Shown: positions 17,810-28,520 of the stretch, piece by piece
Layout of the letters: every line of letters starts with the position of its first letter
Numbering within the stretch: the first letter of the stretch is position 1
Assembly (NCBI RefSeq): GCF_000382385.1
Contig: NZ_KB908319.1
Coordinates: forward strand, 310,001-374,000
Reading direction: 5' to 3'
Origin: Segatella maculosa DSM 19339 = JCM 15638
Lineage (GTDB): Bacteria > Bacteroidota > Bacteroidia > Bacteroidales > Bacteroidaceae
Length of the DNA: 64,000 bases
Position numbers and translations under genes: made by a program
Notes under the pieces: model-generated
What the model was told of the DNA's origin: nothing
Database searches by the model: none
Seen by the model: the letters and a program-made list of their open reading frames with translations, nothing else

Positions 17810-17841
17810 TTTGCATTCGCCTGTAAAAAGTATTATATTTG
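17810..17841 (+). promoter_or_regulatory. Orphan consensus promoter
   Basis: TTTG (17810-17813), 20 bases, TATATTTG (17834-17841): a full-consensus Bacteroidetes promoter with no gene after it. Its predicted start, about six bases past the -7 element, falls at the base of a terminator hairpin. Confidence 0.7.
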
Positions 17842-17846
17842 CATCA

Positions 17847-17876
17847 GGGAAGGTCGTGAAAGGCCTTCCCTTTTTT
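17847..17876 (+). terminator. Intrinsic terminator directly behind the orphan promoter
   Basis: GGGAAGG / CCTTCCC stem with a 10-base loop and a T6 tract. The only transcription unit it could end is the one begun by the promoter five bases upstream, or read-through from the lipoprotein gene. Confidence 0.8.
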
Positions 17877-18218
17877 CGTACAAGCCGTAGAAACGGGCTT
17901 CAAGATGACTGAAACAACACATTAATATCAGCCATTTTGATTGCCGAAGTGGCTCATTTCGGCTTACAAAACAGCTCGAATTGACCAGCGAAGTAAGTCA
18001 TATTGTAAAATAAGATGATAGAGAATGCAAAATCACCGTGCACATGTTGCAACCCCAACCAGCTTTTTTTGTCCGCTTTTTTGATTTCTTTCTTAAAAAA
18101 CATTAACCAAGGAAATGCGCTCCAAAAGTCCGGTTTGTGTGACAGAACGAACCGTTTTACACAGCCATACAGACGAGATTGCATTACAAAAGGAATGAGA
18201 TTAGACCAAGTCCACGGC

Positions 18219-18431
18219 ATGTAGGGACGCACGGCTCGTGCGTCCCCTTAATAAGCCACGTGTATATACTTTTCAATATGAATGGAACGGACGCACGAGC
18301 CGTACGTCCCTACATGCCTCTTGCCCACAAATCATCTTATCCTTCGATTAACCTTAAAGTTCAATATTCAAAGCTCAAAGTTCAAAGGCAAAGTCCCCAC
18401 ATTGCTATCTCTGCCATATTACGCGATAATA
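18219..18431. repeat. REP-like pair, TTTGAACTT repeats and a partial 22-bp array
   Basis: The reverse-oriented counterpart of the composite at 3721-4061. An inverted palindrome pair (18219-18245 and 18288-18316) with spacer is followed by the same linker (TCTTGCCCACAAATCATC), then AAAGTTCAATATTCAAAG repeats (about 18355-18390) and roughly one 22-bp unit (TCTGCCATATTACGCG). The flanking stretch 17880-18215 shows no gene. Confidence 0.75.
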
Positions 18432-18471
18432 GCTGTGCTGAGGTTATTCAAGGTGGGCCTCGGTGCGGGGC

Positions 18472-18507
18472 AAAAAAATATCCCTGCAGTCCCGAAAGAC
18501 CACAGGG
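18472..18507 (-). terminator. Intrinsic terminator of the second tRNA-Val
   Basis: On the minus strand CCCTG..GTC..GAC..CAGGG followed by ATATTTTTTT, about 13 bases after the tRNA end. Confidence 0.75.
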
Positions 18508-18519
18508 AAACACCCCATG

Positions 18520-18594
18520 TGGGCGTTGACGGATTCGAACCGCCGACCCTCTGCTTGTAAGGCAGATGCTCTAAACCAGCTGAGCTAAACGCCC
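18520..18594 (-). tRNA. tRNA-Val (anticodon TAC), second copy
   Basis: Same 75-base cloverleaf as the tRNA at 4239 with one base difference: the D-stem here is GCTC/GAGC and fully paired. Anticodon TAC in the loop CTTACAA. CCA is not encoded. It faces the first copy in inverted orientation 14.2 kb away. Confidence 0.96.
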
Positions 18595-18613
18595 TTGTGC
18601 TCAAAAGCGATTG

Positions 18614-18645
18614 CAAAAGTAGGTATTTTATTTGAAAGTAGCAAA
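18614..18645 (-). promoter_or_regulatory. Promoter of the second tRNA-Val
   Basis: Minus strand TTTG (18645-18642), 20 bases, TACTTTTG (18621-18614), the same -33 and -7 sequences and spacing as at the first tRNA-Val. Confidence 0.85.
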
Positions 18646-18691
18646 TAAAAAGGCAAAAAAAACAATCGAAATCAAAGATTTTGCAGGAAAA

Positions 18692-18764
18692 AGTGGGAGG
18701 GGAAGCCCAGCTATATCCCCTCTAAAGCCCACCCCTAACCCCGCCCAAGGGAGGGGAATGCGGC
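18692..18764. repeat. GC-rich hairpin repeat
   Basis: Two C-run/G-run blocks (GGGAGGGGAAGCCC and CCCACCCCTAACCCCGCCC..GGGAGGGG) of the family also seen at 4093 and 53485. It lies between tRNA-Val and the end of mutL; nothing else is seen in 18646-18890. Confidence 0.65.
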
Positions 18765-18895
18765 TTCCAAGCGGGAAGATATGGATTGTTATGGCATTCT
18801 TCTTGGGCGGAATTAGGAGTCGATTTTTCTCTATTCTAATAGCTATTCCATCTGAAACACCTGACAACAAAATGATTATTGCGACAGCTTCTGCC

Positions 18896-20728
18896 CTAAT
18901 CCAAGAGATGTTCTATCTCGCTTTGTTTCAAGATACAAAGGATATTCTTGCCATCGGGCGTGTAATTGGGGTTGGAAGAGCTGAAAAGCGAGTTGAAAAT
19001 GTTCTCCATTTCGTCGTTACTCAGCACCTGTCCCATGGGAATGGCAGCCTTTCGGGCCATGGTGAGGGCCAAAGTGCTGTTGATTTCGTCGTGAATGGCG
19101 GTGGTTTTCTCTTGTGCCGAGGCGATCATATCACGCAAAAGATCGGGAACATTCAGTCCTTCGAGGCCTGCAGGAACCGCCTGAACGGCATAACTCGAGC
19201 CACCCATGGCACTGATTTCAAAGCCAAGGTCTTGCAATTCGGCCGAGATTTTCGAAAAGGTAACCTCCTCCGAGGCCGAAAGATGAATGTTTTCGGGGAA
19301 CAAAATCTTCTGTGCCACCACCTCACGCCGCCGCAATTGCTCCACATAACGGTCGAAAAGAATGCGGACATGCGCCCGATGTTGGTCGATAATCATCAGT
19401 CCCGACTTCACAGCCGTCATCATGTAGCGGCCTTTATACTGATAATGGGCCGGCGATTTCTCGGCAATGACGCTCGCAATCGACAAAGGTTCGTCTGCCG
19501 GCTCGGGCATTGTCAACTCTGAGGAGAAGAGTTCCGACTCCTGACTCGGCTGACTTTGGGCCGCTTCATAGAGCTTTTCCCAACGATTGGCAGATGAAGG
19601 TTTAGCAGAACCGCCGCTCATACGGAAGGGATTGTAGTCGGGATTGTACTTCAAAGTGGGGGCCTCGACCTGCTCATTTGGGCTGTAGACCGGGATATCG
19701 GGGCGTCCTTCGGTGTCGAAATCTATTGCAGGAATGTCGTTGAACATGCCGACAGCCTCCTTTACCGCAGCGGAAAGGACTTGCCAAATAGGCACTTCGT
19801 TCTCGAATTTTATCTCAGTTTTGGTGGGATGAATATTGACATCGATATCTTCGGGAGCCACTTCGAAGTACAAGAAATAAGGTATTTGCTCGCCAGAAGG
19901 CACAAGTCGCTCGAAAGCATTCATCACTGCCTTGTGAAAATAAGGGTGTTTCATGTAGCGACCATTGACAAAGAAGTATTGATGTGCGCCTTTCTTGCGG
20001 GCCGATTGCGGCTTTCCTACGTATCCATTGATGCGACACATCGTCGTATCCACCTTGACTTGAAGCAGATCTTGGTTGAGTCGCTTGCCGAAAATGTCGA
20101 TGATACGCTGTCGAAGTACGCCGGCTTTGAGGTTAAAAAGCTCCGTTCCGTTGCTGTGAAGACTGAAAGCGATGTCGGGATAGACCAAGGCTATGCGCTC
20201 GAAAGCCGCGATAATGTTGTTCAATTCAGTGGCGTTCGACTTCAGAAACTTGCGGCGTGCCGGCACGTTATAGAAGAGATTGTTGATCGAGAAATTGCTT
20301 CCTACGGGGCAGGAACACGGCTCTTGGCCCGTGAAACGGCTGCCCGCGATAAACAGTTGCGTCCCGACTTCGTCCTTTTCCTGCCGGGTTCGCAGTTCCA
20401 CCTGCGCCACCGCGGCAATCGAAGCCAAGGCTTCTCCGCGGAAACCCATCGTGTGTAAGGCAAACAAATCATCGGCTTTGCGAATCTTTGACGTGGCATG
20501 TCGCTCGAAAGAAAGGCGTGCATCGGTCTCCGACATACCCTTTCCGTCGTCGATGACCTGTATGGATGTCTTGCCAGCGTCGATGACTTGCACCCTGATG
20601 TTCTTGGCTCCGGCGTCAACGGCATTCTCAACCAATTCCTTGATGACCGATGCGGGCCGCTGAATGACCTCACCTGCGGCGATCTGATTGGCCACAGAAT
20701 CGGGCAAGAGTTGTATGATATCACTCAT
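18896..20728 (-). CDS. mutL: DNA mismatch repair protein MutL
   Basis: 610 residues. The N-terminal GHKL ATPase is clear: [33 protein letters not shown], and [13 protein letters not shown] (motifs I-III, within the first 110 residues), then the transducer domain. The C-terminal dimerisation domain (about 420-610) has [14 protein letters not shown] where endonuclease-type MutL has DQHAxxE; the catalytic Glu is Val here, and the other endonuclease motifs are not found. It therefore looks nuclease-less. Last gene of the guaB-to-mutL operon, four bases after the small membrane protein gene. Confidence 0.97.
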   Translation of the reverse strand: MSDIIQLLPDSVANQIAAGEVIQRPASVIKELVENAVDAGAKNIRVQVIDAGKTSIQVIDDGKGMSETDARLSFERHATSKIRKADDLFALHTMGFRGEALASIAAVAQVELRTRQEKDEVGTQLFIAGSRFTGQEPCSCPVGSNFSINNLFYNVPARRKFLKSNATELNNIIAAFERIALVYPDIAFSLHSNGTELFNLKAGVLRQRIIDIFGKRLNQDLLQVKVDTTMCRINGYVGKPQSARKKGAHQYFFVNGRYMKHPYFHKAVMNAFERLVPSGEQIPYFLYFEVAPEDIDVNIHPTKTEIKFENEVPIWQVLSAAVKEAVGMFNDIPAIDFDTEGRPDIPVYSPNEQVEAPTLKYNPDYNPFRMSGGSAKPSSANRWEKLYEAAQSQPSQESELFSSELTMPEPADEPLSIASVIAEKSPAHYQYKGRYMMTAVKSGLMIIDQHRAHVRILFDRYVEQLRRREVVAQKILFPENIHLSASEEVTFSKISAELQDLGFEISAMGGSSYAVQAVPAGLEGLNVPDLLRDMIASAQEKTTAIHDEINSTLALTMARKAAIPMGQVLSNDEMENIFNSLFSSSNPNYTPDGKNILCILKQSEIEHLLD

Positions 20729-20732
20729 AAAG

Positions 20733-21020
20733 CTATAGTAAAAACATCAATAATAAACTGAACAGCACGAGCAGGAAGGCCAAAAAGCCCGTTTCTAACA
20801 ACTGCCTTGCCGGACTATGACGGCGTTTTCGGCATGCCATGTGGGGCATGGCGGCCTTGAAAGTCTCGTGCAATTGCTCGCGATCCAAGGGCCGGTGCGT
20901 CGCAAGGCCAAGCGTTTCCTTGGCCCGTTGTTCGATTCTTTGCAGGCGTTCCTTGCGCTCATCGACATAGATATACTCGTGATGGAAGCGTCGGGGACGT
21001 GGTTGTCGGAAGAAACTCAT
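20733..21020 (-). CDS. Small membrane-anchored protein
   Basis: 95 residues. A basic, Arg-rich N-terminal half ([18 protein letters not shown]) precedes one C-terminal membrane helix (about 74-95, [21 protein letters not shown]), a tail-anchored arrangement. The start overlaps the stop of the OstA-like gene (ATGA). I recall this small protein between ostA and mutL in other Bacteroidales but know no function for it. Confidence 0.75.
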   Translation of the reverse strand: MSFFRQPRPRRFHHEYIYVDERKERLQRIEQRAKETLGLATHRPLDREQLHETFKAAMPHMACRKRRHSPARQLLETGFLAFLLVLFSLLLMFLL

Positions 21021-22681
21021 GGCGTTGTGTCGGCTAAGTTCTGCAATGGCGCCTGATGACGCTTGATGATTTTCAACGCATTGTCTTCTCCTTTACCTCG
21101 CCAAACGAACACATCTTGCGGGTCGGTTGGGCGTAGTTCCTCGAACCAAGCAAACTCTGGGAGCTTCAATTTCGATGCAGGTATTTGCGTCATGGGCAAC
21201 ATTACGCCCGTATTCTTAGGCGTCCATATCTTTTCCAGCCTCCTTTCGGGCGAGATATACATCTTGATAGTGTCGGTTTCAATGTAAATGTGGCCTTGTA
21301 AGGTTGAATCTTTGTCGTCAACAGGGTAAAATATGGCCTTTGCATTGCCCGAAGCGACGGTGCGCCTTATCTTTCCGTCCGTGAAATAGGCGGAAATCTC
21401 CTTCGACGACAGCTGGTTGAAGTACTTTTGTTGCGGAATACGCTCCACACTCAAGGCCTGATTGATGACGTGGGCCTCTCGAACTGTGCTGTCGTTCATG
21501 TAGATTTTGATCACTTCGCCAAGGATTTGGCGGTCGCCACTCCATGCAATTGGGTCGTGATACATTGTTATGCAGGAGTCTTTGCTGCTGAACACCAACG
21601 AATCGCAAATGGCTTGGACGTCTTTCCGATAGATTTTTACGTGATTGAAGCCATGCACCTTGCGGTACATGGAGTCGGTATTGAGGTGGAAAGTGAAGAG
21701 TTTCATGGAGTCGGCATGCAGATATAGCGTGTCACGCTGCGAATAATCCTTCACCAAAGCCCGTCCGGTGGCAAAGCCATAGCCTGTCTTTTCATTGTAA
21801 AACAGCCGTTGTCCGGTCAATTCGTTCTTGTTCAGCTTGTCCACATAGACCACATTGCCTAACCCGCTCGCCAATCCTGTCCGCTTATTATAGTACAAAC
21901 TGTCGCCGGTTATCTCTTTATCCTTTTCGGTTACAGTGGAACGGCCGTACATTTCGGCCTTGTCGGTCTTGCTGTTGAAGTAAGCATCCGACGTATGAAT
22001 AATGCTTCCGTTCTGCACAATCGTGCTCGGACCGACGACATGTGCCTTAGATTGCCGCGTATCGTAGTGCAATTCGTCGGTTGTTATCGTCCGATTGGCA
22101 CTCTTCATCCTTACATTATACCAGAAAGTTGCCTCACGTGTCTTCAGATTATAGTCGCCCCAATCGGACACTAACCGGTCTTTTCCGTCGATTAATCGGC
22201 CACCTTCGAAGAAATAAGCATAGTCATTGAAGCGGTCATAATCAAGACTATCGGTGTAAAGTGTCTTACCTGAATGATGAAGAACAACGTTTTTGCGAGC
22301 TTCCAACAGCTGTCTCATACCATCATAAGCAGCGCGATCGGCCTTCAACGACAGCTCTTTTCCCTTCACATATCGCACGTTTCCGAAGGCTTTCACAGAG
22401 TTTGAAGTTTGATAAAAGTAGGCACTGTCACACCAAAGGCTTGAACCTTGGTGCGTGAAATGCACACGTCCTTTCACGATTTGGGCATCGCCTGTGGGGC
22501 CAAATTGGTCATATCGCAATTCATCGGCATGGACCAAATAAATCATTTCGTCGGCTTTGAGGCGCTTGTTTTTCCTGTTTTCCGCCTCAATCCACTGAAA
22601 CATACTTAGCCCAAACAGGCATAGAGCCACCCTGATGACGACACTATGCCCGCAAAGATGTATGATATTGCTATGCTTCAT
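21017..22681 (-). CDS. OstA/LptA-like periplasmic protein
   Basis: 554 residues. The N-terminus has a hydrophobic signal region (VVIRVALCLFGLSMFQWIEA). The rest is a long series of LptA/OstA-type beta strands with repeated patterns such as LRYDQFGPTGDAQIVKGRVHF, SAYFYQTSNSVKAFGNVRYV and SLYYNKRTGLASGLGNVVY. LptA-type proteins bridge lipopolysaccharide across the periplasm toward LptD; a related role with the protein at 11.4-14.2 kb is inference. It is much longer than proteobacterial LptA (about 185), as Bacteroidetes OstA-like proteins generally are. Spaced three bases from the SurA-like gene. Confidence 0.83.
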   Translation of the reverse strand: MKHSNIIHLCGHSVVIRVALCLFGLSMFQWIEAENRKNKRLKADEMIYLVHADELRYDQFGPTGDAQIVKGRVHFTHQGSSLWCDSAYFYQTSNSVKAFGNVRYVKGKELSLKADRAAYDGMRQLLEARKNVVLHHSGKTLYTDSLDYDRFNDYAYFFEGGRLIDGKDRLVSDWGDYNLKTREATFWYNVRMKSANRTITTDELHYDTRQSKAHVVGPSTIVQNGSIIHTSDAYFNSKTDKAEMYGRSTVTEKDKEITGDSLYYNKRTGLASGLGNVVYVDKLNKNELTGQRLFYNEKTGYGFATGRALVKDYSQRDTLYLHADSMKLFTFHLNTDSMYRKVHGFNHVKIYRKDVQAICDSLVFSSKDSCITMYHDPIAWSGDRQILGEVIKIYMNDSTVREAHVINQALSVERIPQQKYFNQLSSKEISAYFTDGKIRRTVASGNAKAIFYPVDDKDSTLQGHIYIETDTIKMYISPERRLEKIWTPKNTGVMLPMTQIPASKLKLPEFAWFEELRPTDPQDVFVWRGKGEDNALKIIKRHQAPLQNLADTTP

Positions 22682-22684
22682 TCA

Positions 22685-24118
22685 CTATTTTATCCACCCT
22701 TGATACTCAAAGTCGCAGTTTTTATAGCGGTCGTTCATACGGACATACGTGTTCTTTATCTTGTTGACCACCCAATCATGCAGTTTTCGTTCACTCTCTT
22801 TCTGCGTCACAACCTCCTGCATGGTTTGGAAATCCTCGGTGATTTTGGCGCGATGGCCATCGACTCGGTTCACCAACTTAATGATGGCAGCAACGGTCTT
22901 CCCTTTATTGTCGGTCATTTTGAACGGTGCTGAGATTTCATTCACCTTCATTGTGTCGACAACGGCAGCTATCTCGGTGGGCAGATTACGCATTTGGAAC
23001 CGCGAAGTAATCTTTCCTGTCTGGTTATCGCTATAAGCCATGAGTCCATGATTGTTGCGTGTGTCTTTATCTTCAGACAAATAAGAGCACGCTTCCTCAA
23101 AGGTAAACTTACCGGCCTTGATATCTTTGCCGATAGAATCCAATCTTTCCAATGCCTGTGTCAATGCTTCACCCGACACTTTCGGCTTCAACAAGATATG
23201 ACGCACCTTGACTTTGTCGCCCCGTTTGTCTACCAATTGAATGATATGATAGCCGAATTCCGACTCAACAATCTTTGAAATCTTCTTGGGGTCGGTCAGA
23301 TTAAAGGCCACACTCGCGAAGGCTGGGTCGAGGGTTCCACGCCCTGAATAGTCCAACTCGCCACCTTGACGAGCCGAACCGGGGTCTTCAGAATACAATC
23401 GGGCCAATGTGCTGAACGAAGTTTCGCCTTTATTCACCCTATCCGTAAAGGTTCTCAGTTGGTCTTTGACCCGATTTATCTCGCTTTGTGGGATACGTGG
23501 CTTCCTAACCAACACTTCTACTTCAACTTCTGTCGGTACAAATGGGATGCTATCTTTAGGCAAATCCTTGAAATAACGGCGCACATCGGCCGGAGTCACG
23601 CTGACATCAGCCATGATTTTCTTCTTCATTTGCTGAATCATCTTGCTGTTTTTCACGTCATCATGCAGGTCGGCGCGAATTTGGTTCAGGCTTTTACCTT
23701 GGTATTCCTCTAATTTCTCGCGCGAACCGGCCGAGTTGATCCAGAAGTTTATCTGTTGTTCCACCGTTTGGGCAATGTCTGACTCCGTCACTTCAATGGA
23801 ATCAAGGGCGGCTTGATGCAGAAACAGCTTCTGAACGGCTATCTGTTCGGGTATCCGACAGTCGGGATTGCCACCCCATTTCATGCCTTCCATCTCGCCT
23901 TGCAGGCGCATCTGTTCGACATCGGACTTCAAAATGGGTTCGTCACCCACTATCCATACCACCTCATCTACGACACAATGCTCCGGAACCTTCACTTCCG
24001 TTTTTACGAAATCCTTGACTTCGGCCGCATTGCCGCCTACTTTATTGGCCTGCGCCGTGACACCTGCCAACAACAGCAGGCCGATGAAGCCACCAAAAAG
24101 TTTATATTCGTTGCTCAT
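22685..24118 (-). CDS. SurA-like peptidylprolyl isomerase / chaperone
   Basis: 477 residues with a signal peptide (FIGGLLLLAGVTAQA region). The N-terminal SurA chaperone domain starts with VVDEVVWIVGDEPILKSDVEQM (about 48-69). Two parvulin (PPIC) domains follow: the first around 190-300 (FSTLARLYSEDPGSARQGGELDYSG and EFGYHIIQL), the second around 305-405 (VRHILLKP, EDKDTRNNHG). SurA escorts unfolded outer-membrane proteins through the periplasm. Located with another PPIC foldase and the OstA-like gene, consistent with an envelope-assembly operon. Confidence 0.9.
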   Translation of the reverse strand: MSNEYKLFGGFIGLLLLAGVTAQANKVGGNAAEVKDFVKTEVKVPEHCVVDEVVWIVGDEPILKSDVEQMRLQGEMEGMKWGGNPDCRIPEQIAVQKLFLHQAALDSIEVTESDIAQTVEQQINFWINSAGSREKLEEYQGKSLNQIRADLHDDVKNSKMIQQMKKKIMADVSVTPADVRRYFKDLPKDSIPFVPTEVEVEVLVRKPRIPQSEINRVKDQLRTFTDRVNKGETSFSTLARLYSEDPGSARQGGELDYSGRGTLDPAFASVAFNLTDPKKISKIVESEFGYHIIQLVDKRGDKVKVRHILLKPKVSGEALTQALERLDSIGKDIKAGKFTFEEACSYLSEDKDTRNNHGLMAYSDNQTGKITSRFQMRNLPTEIAAVVDTMKVNEISAPFKMTDNKGKTVAAIIKLVNRVDGHRAKITEDFQTMQEVVTQKESERKLHDWVVNKIKNTYVRMNDRYKNCDFEYQGWIK

Positions 24119-24147
24119 ATTTATATGATTTCTTTATTTTATTCCTG

Positions 24148-25578
24148 TCATTGCTGTTCTTTCACTGTAGCCAAGACCGTTTGATCGATGCTGAAAGGAT
24201 ACTTGGTTCGCAAGGTTGCCACCCATTGTGCCTCCTGTTCCTCCTGATAGTCGGCAATTACCACCTGACGCACATCATCCAACGTCTTGGGAGCCTTGAG
24301 CTTCTTGCCGTAAACGGCCGTGAAAGGATAGTCATTCTCGGGCTTTGGACTGCCTTGCTTAAACACTTTGTGGTCTACAATGGCGTTGTCGCCCTGCTTG
24401 AAGAGCCCTTTCTTGGCCTTCACACGGGCCATCCCGTTCCCGTTGAACTGTGTTTCAATCACCTCATCCCACTGTTCGAAGGGCACTCGTTTCAGGGCCT
24501 TGGCCACATTCTTCACGTCTTCGGGCGCTTTCACGCTGTAAGCGACACCCTTATAACGGGGCGATTCCCATTTATATTTCTTCTTATTGCGGTTGAAATA
24601 AGCTGTCAATCCGGCCTCATCATGTGCAGCTTTGTCCCAAACGACACGATTGATGATTTCAAACAGTAGCAAACCGTCGTGATATTCCTGTATCAAATAC
24701 TTCAATGACGGGTCTTTCGACTCCATTTCCTTTTGATGTTGTTCCAGCACGGCAGCCGGTGTGGCATGCGTTTCACGGGCTTTTTCGTTCAGACGGGCCT
24801 CGATCAGCTGCTCCCTTAGATGGCGTTGGTCGATATAACGCAAGATATCGGTTCGCAAGGAGTCATAAGGAAAGAAGTTCCGGCGGTCCTCTAATATAAT
24901 AATGTGGTAGCCGGCGGGAGACAAGAAAGGCTCACTCATCTGACCTTTTTGCAGACTATAGGCCCGAAGTTCGAATTCTGGCAACGTTTGCCCGGGCTGT
25001 ATCCAAGGTAAACTGCCTCCGGTTTCGGCCGAAACCCTGTCGTCTGAATATTTCTTTGCCAATGTTGCGAAGTCAGCGCCATGCCGTAAGGCCTCATAAA
25101 TAGAGTCTATGCGCTGTTTGGCCTGTACTTCTGCACTTTGCGGAGCGCGTTGTCCCAGTCTTAACAGGATATGTCGCAACTTAACCAAGCCGCCTAACGA
25201 GTCTACCCGCTGCCGGGTTTGCTCGTAAAGCCGGTGGGCTTCGTTCTCCATATCGGCCTCGTCGACCAACGAAGACCGCACCTGTCGGTCGCGATATTCC
25301 GCAAACTCCTGTTTGAACGAGGTCAAAGTGTCGAGCCGTGCCTCGAGTGCTGCCTCCACTTTCAGCTTATAATTCACGAACAAGTCGGCGTATTCGGCCA
25401 CCGTTTTCCGGTCGATGACACCGTTCGTATTGCTCTTTTGATAAGCATATTCGAATTCTGAGCGCAGAACGGGCTTGCCGTTGACCGTCATCACCACGGG
25501 ATCGCCGGCCTGACCAAAAGCCATGCTCCCGCAAAGAAGCATGGCCAATGACACGATGACAGTCTTTTCTCTCTGCAT
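24148..25578 (-). CDS. PPIC-type peptidylprolyl isomerase (periplasmic foldase)
   Basis: 476 residues, signal peptide MQREKTVIVSLAMLLCGSMAFGQ. One clear parvulin domain at about 130-230 (VKLRHILLRLGQRAP, FATLAKKYSDDRVSAETGGSLPWI, AGYHIIILEDRR), flanked by helical chaperone segments and a diverged C-terminal half. Likely folds secreted or outer-membrane proteins alongside SurA. It follows guaB by five bases. Confidence 0.88.
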   Translation of the reverse strand: MQREKTVIVSLAMLLCGSMAFGQAGDPVVMTVNGKPVLRSEFEYAYQKSNTNGVIDRKTVAEYADLFVNYKLKVEAALEARLDTLTSFKQEFAEYRDRQVRSSLVDEADMENEAHRLYEQTRQRVDSLGGLVKLRHILLRLGQRAPQSAEVQAKQRIDSIYEALRHGADFATLAKKYSDDRVSAETGGSLPWIQPGQTLPEFELRAYSLQKGQMSEPFLSPAGYHIIILEDRRNFFPYDSLRTDILRYIDQRHLREQLIEARLNEKARETHATPAAVLEQHQKEMESKDPSLKYLIQEYHDGLLLFEIINRVVWDKAAHDEAGLTAYFNRNKKKYKWESPRYKGVAYSVKAPEDVKNVAKALKRVPFEQWDEVIETQFNGNGMARVKAKKGLFKQGDNAIVDHKVFKQGSPKPENDYPFTAVYGKKLKAPKTLDDVRQVVIADYQEEQEAQWVATLRTKYPFSIDQTVLATVKEQQ

Positions 25579-25583
25579 AAGCC

Positions 25584-27083
<1,500 letters not shown>

Positions 27084-27093
27084 TTATTGCATG

Positions 27094-27101
27094 CAAATAT
27101 A
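27094..27101 (-). promoter_or_regulatory. -7 element of the guaB operon
   Basis: TATATTTG on the minus strand, 26-33 bases before the guaB start. The -33 region is not clear. Confidence 0.6.
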
Positions 27102-27156
27102 GCAATATTTCTTTGGTTATCGAATGGTTTTACGACATTTATAAAACCTGTTAAAG

Positions 27157-28035
27157 CTATTTAACGAGGGAGGCAATCAGGTGTAAACCGTCTGCCTCAA
27201 TGCTGATTAAATGCCGCTTATAAAGGTCACCTATGGCCTTTTTGAACACCTTTTTGCTCACCTGAAACAGCCGTTTAACGACCTCGGGGTCGCTTTTATC
27301 GCCCAAAGGACAATAGCCGTTGTGTTCTTCGATATACTGCAACAGCACCGAAGAGAAGTCCTCGGCGGCAGCCATTCCCGTGGGTTGGAGCGTCAAATCG
27401 AGCTTTCCGTCGGGGCGAATGCTGCTGATATAGGCCTTCATTCGGTCGCCCGTGTGCACATATTTGAATATCTGATCACGGTAAATGAGGCCCGGATAGC
27501 GGTTGTTCACAATGACTTTGAAACCCAATTCTGTCTTCTGCCAAACGAGAATGTCCACTTCCTGATGGCGTTTCAGGCCGGTTTGCGTGTCGTTTTTCAG
27601 GAAATGCTCCACCTTGGCACTTGCCACAATGCGATAACTCTCCTCGTCTATATGCACATGCACAATGTAACTGTTGCCGATTTCCATGCGTTTCTTCTGC
27701 TCACGGAACGGACAAAAGAGGTCTTTTGTCAGGCCCCAGTTCAGGAAAGCACCGTATTCATTGACCCAAGCACACTCCAAATAGGCGAAATCCCCTACTG
27801 TTGCCAACGGCTTTTCAGTGGTGGCAATGGGCCGTTCGTCTTGATCCAAGTAGACGAAACACTCGATTTCGTCGCCCGGTTTGGCTCCTTCGGGCACGTA
27901 TTTCTGTGGCATGAGAATCTCACCCTCGCGTCCTCCGTCCAAATAGAGGCCGAACACCTCGCCAAAACCCTCGCGACGGGCCAGCTCTTTCACGCGCAAG
28001 AGATTATAGGTCCCCAATTTCAATTCGTTTGCCAT
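27157..28035 (-). CDS. CvfB-like S1 RNA-binding protein
   Basis: 292 residues from ATG 28035 (MANELKLG); ATGs at 28062 and 28083 are in frame but add a non-conserved leader. The CvfB plan is visible: tandem S1-type OB folds (YNLLRVKELARREGFGEVFGLYLDG; FAYLECAWVNEYGAFLNWGL; then IVNNRYPGLIYRDQIFKYVHTGDRMKAYISSIRPDGKLDLTLQ) and a C-terminal winged helix (LLQYIEEHNGYCPLGDKSDPEVVKRLF). Homologues bind RNA and affect post-transcriptional control. It stands alone between guaB and a repeat region. Confidence 0.87.
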   Translation of the reverse strand: MANELKLGTYNLLRVKELARREGFGEVFGLYLDGGREGEILMPQKYVPEGAKPGDEIECFVYLDQDERPIATTEKPLATVGDFAYLECAWVNEYGAFLNWGLTKDLFCPFREQKKRMEIGNSYIVHVHIDEESYRIVASAKVEHFLKNDTQTGLKRHQEVDILVWQKTELGFKVIVNNRYPGLIYRDQIFKYVHTGDRMKAYISSIRPDGKLDLTLQPTGMAAAEDFSSVLLQYIEEHNGYCPLGDKSDPEVVKRLFQVSKKVFKKAIGDLYKRHLISIEADGLHLIASLVK

Positions 28036-28126
28036 ATCGTTTTGATTTTCAGTTTCATGCATAGGCTTTGCCGAAAGGGCCACATCAACGGCGGACCCGA
28101 GTTACCCTGCGCAGCGATATGCCCCA

Positions 28127-28134
28127 CAAAGTTA
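28127..28134 (-). promoter_or_regulatory. -7 element of the CvfB-like gene
   Basis: TAACTTTG on the minus strand, about 65-92 bases before the candidate starts; no clear -33 element. Confidence 0.45.
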
Positions 28135-28382
28135 ATCATTTCTTTTGGAATGCCGGACCTTTTAGGGCCGAATATTCTTCGGTTCTCGGCCGCATTCGAC
28201 GGCAAGTCGACGTGTTTCATGTTGCAAGAAGTTCCTGATGAGAGAGGATTCTACGTCGTATTTGCTTGTCAATCGGCTTGTTCTCGCCCGTATTTTGGGC
28301 GAAATCAACGTATCGTCGTCTCATATTAAACTCCCATTGTTTCCTTTCCGCCTTTTTGTTATAGTCATATCGCAACGCAATA

Positions 28383-28470
28383 CCAGCCATATTACGCGGC
28401 AAAATGGGTGAGATTAGACGGTAAAATGGGTGAGATTGCGCAGTGAAATGGCTGAGATTGGAACGCAAGC
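28383..28470. repeat. Four-unit 22-bp array
   Basis: Units start at 28383, 28405, 28427 and 28449; consensus TGGGTGAGATTGCGCGGTAAAA, first unit partly inverted (CCAGCCAT). A TTGATTATCAA tail follows at about 28483 and leads into the palindromes at 28521. The 250 bases before the array, 28135-28382, hold no gene I can support. Confidence 0.88.
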
Positions 28471-28520
28471 CATAAGTAATTGATTATCAAAACGAATGAT
28501 ATAACAAATCACTTTGATTG

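Noticed and set aside
27211-28329. Plus-strand frame of 372 codons opposite the CvfB-like gene
   Set aside because: Antisense shadow of a well-conserved gene; no recognisable domain and no promoter.
28217-28468. Minus-strand frame of 83 codons (SNLSHFTAQSHPF)
   Set aside because: Its N-terminal part is the translated 22-bp array; the same peptide occurs at 38.4 and 45.1 kb.
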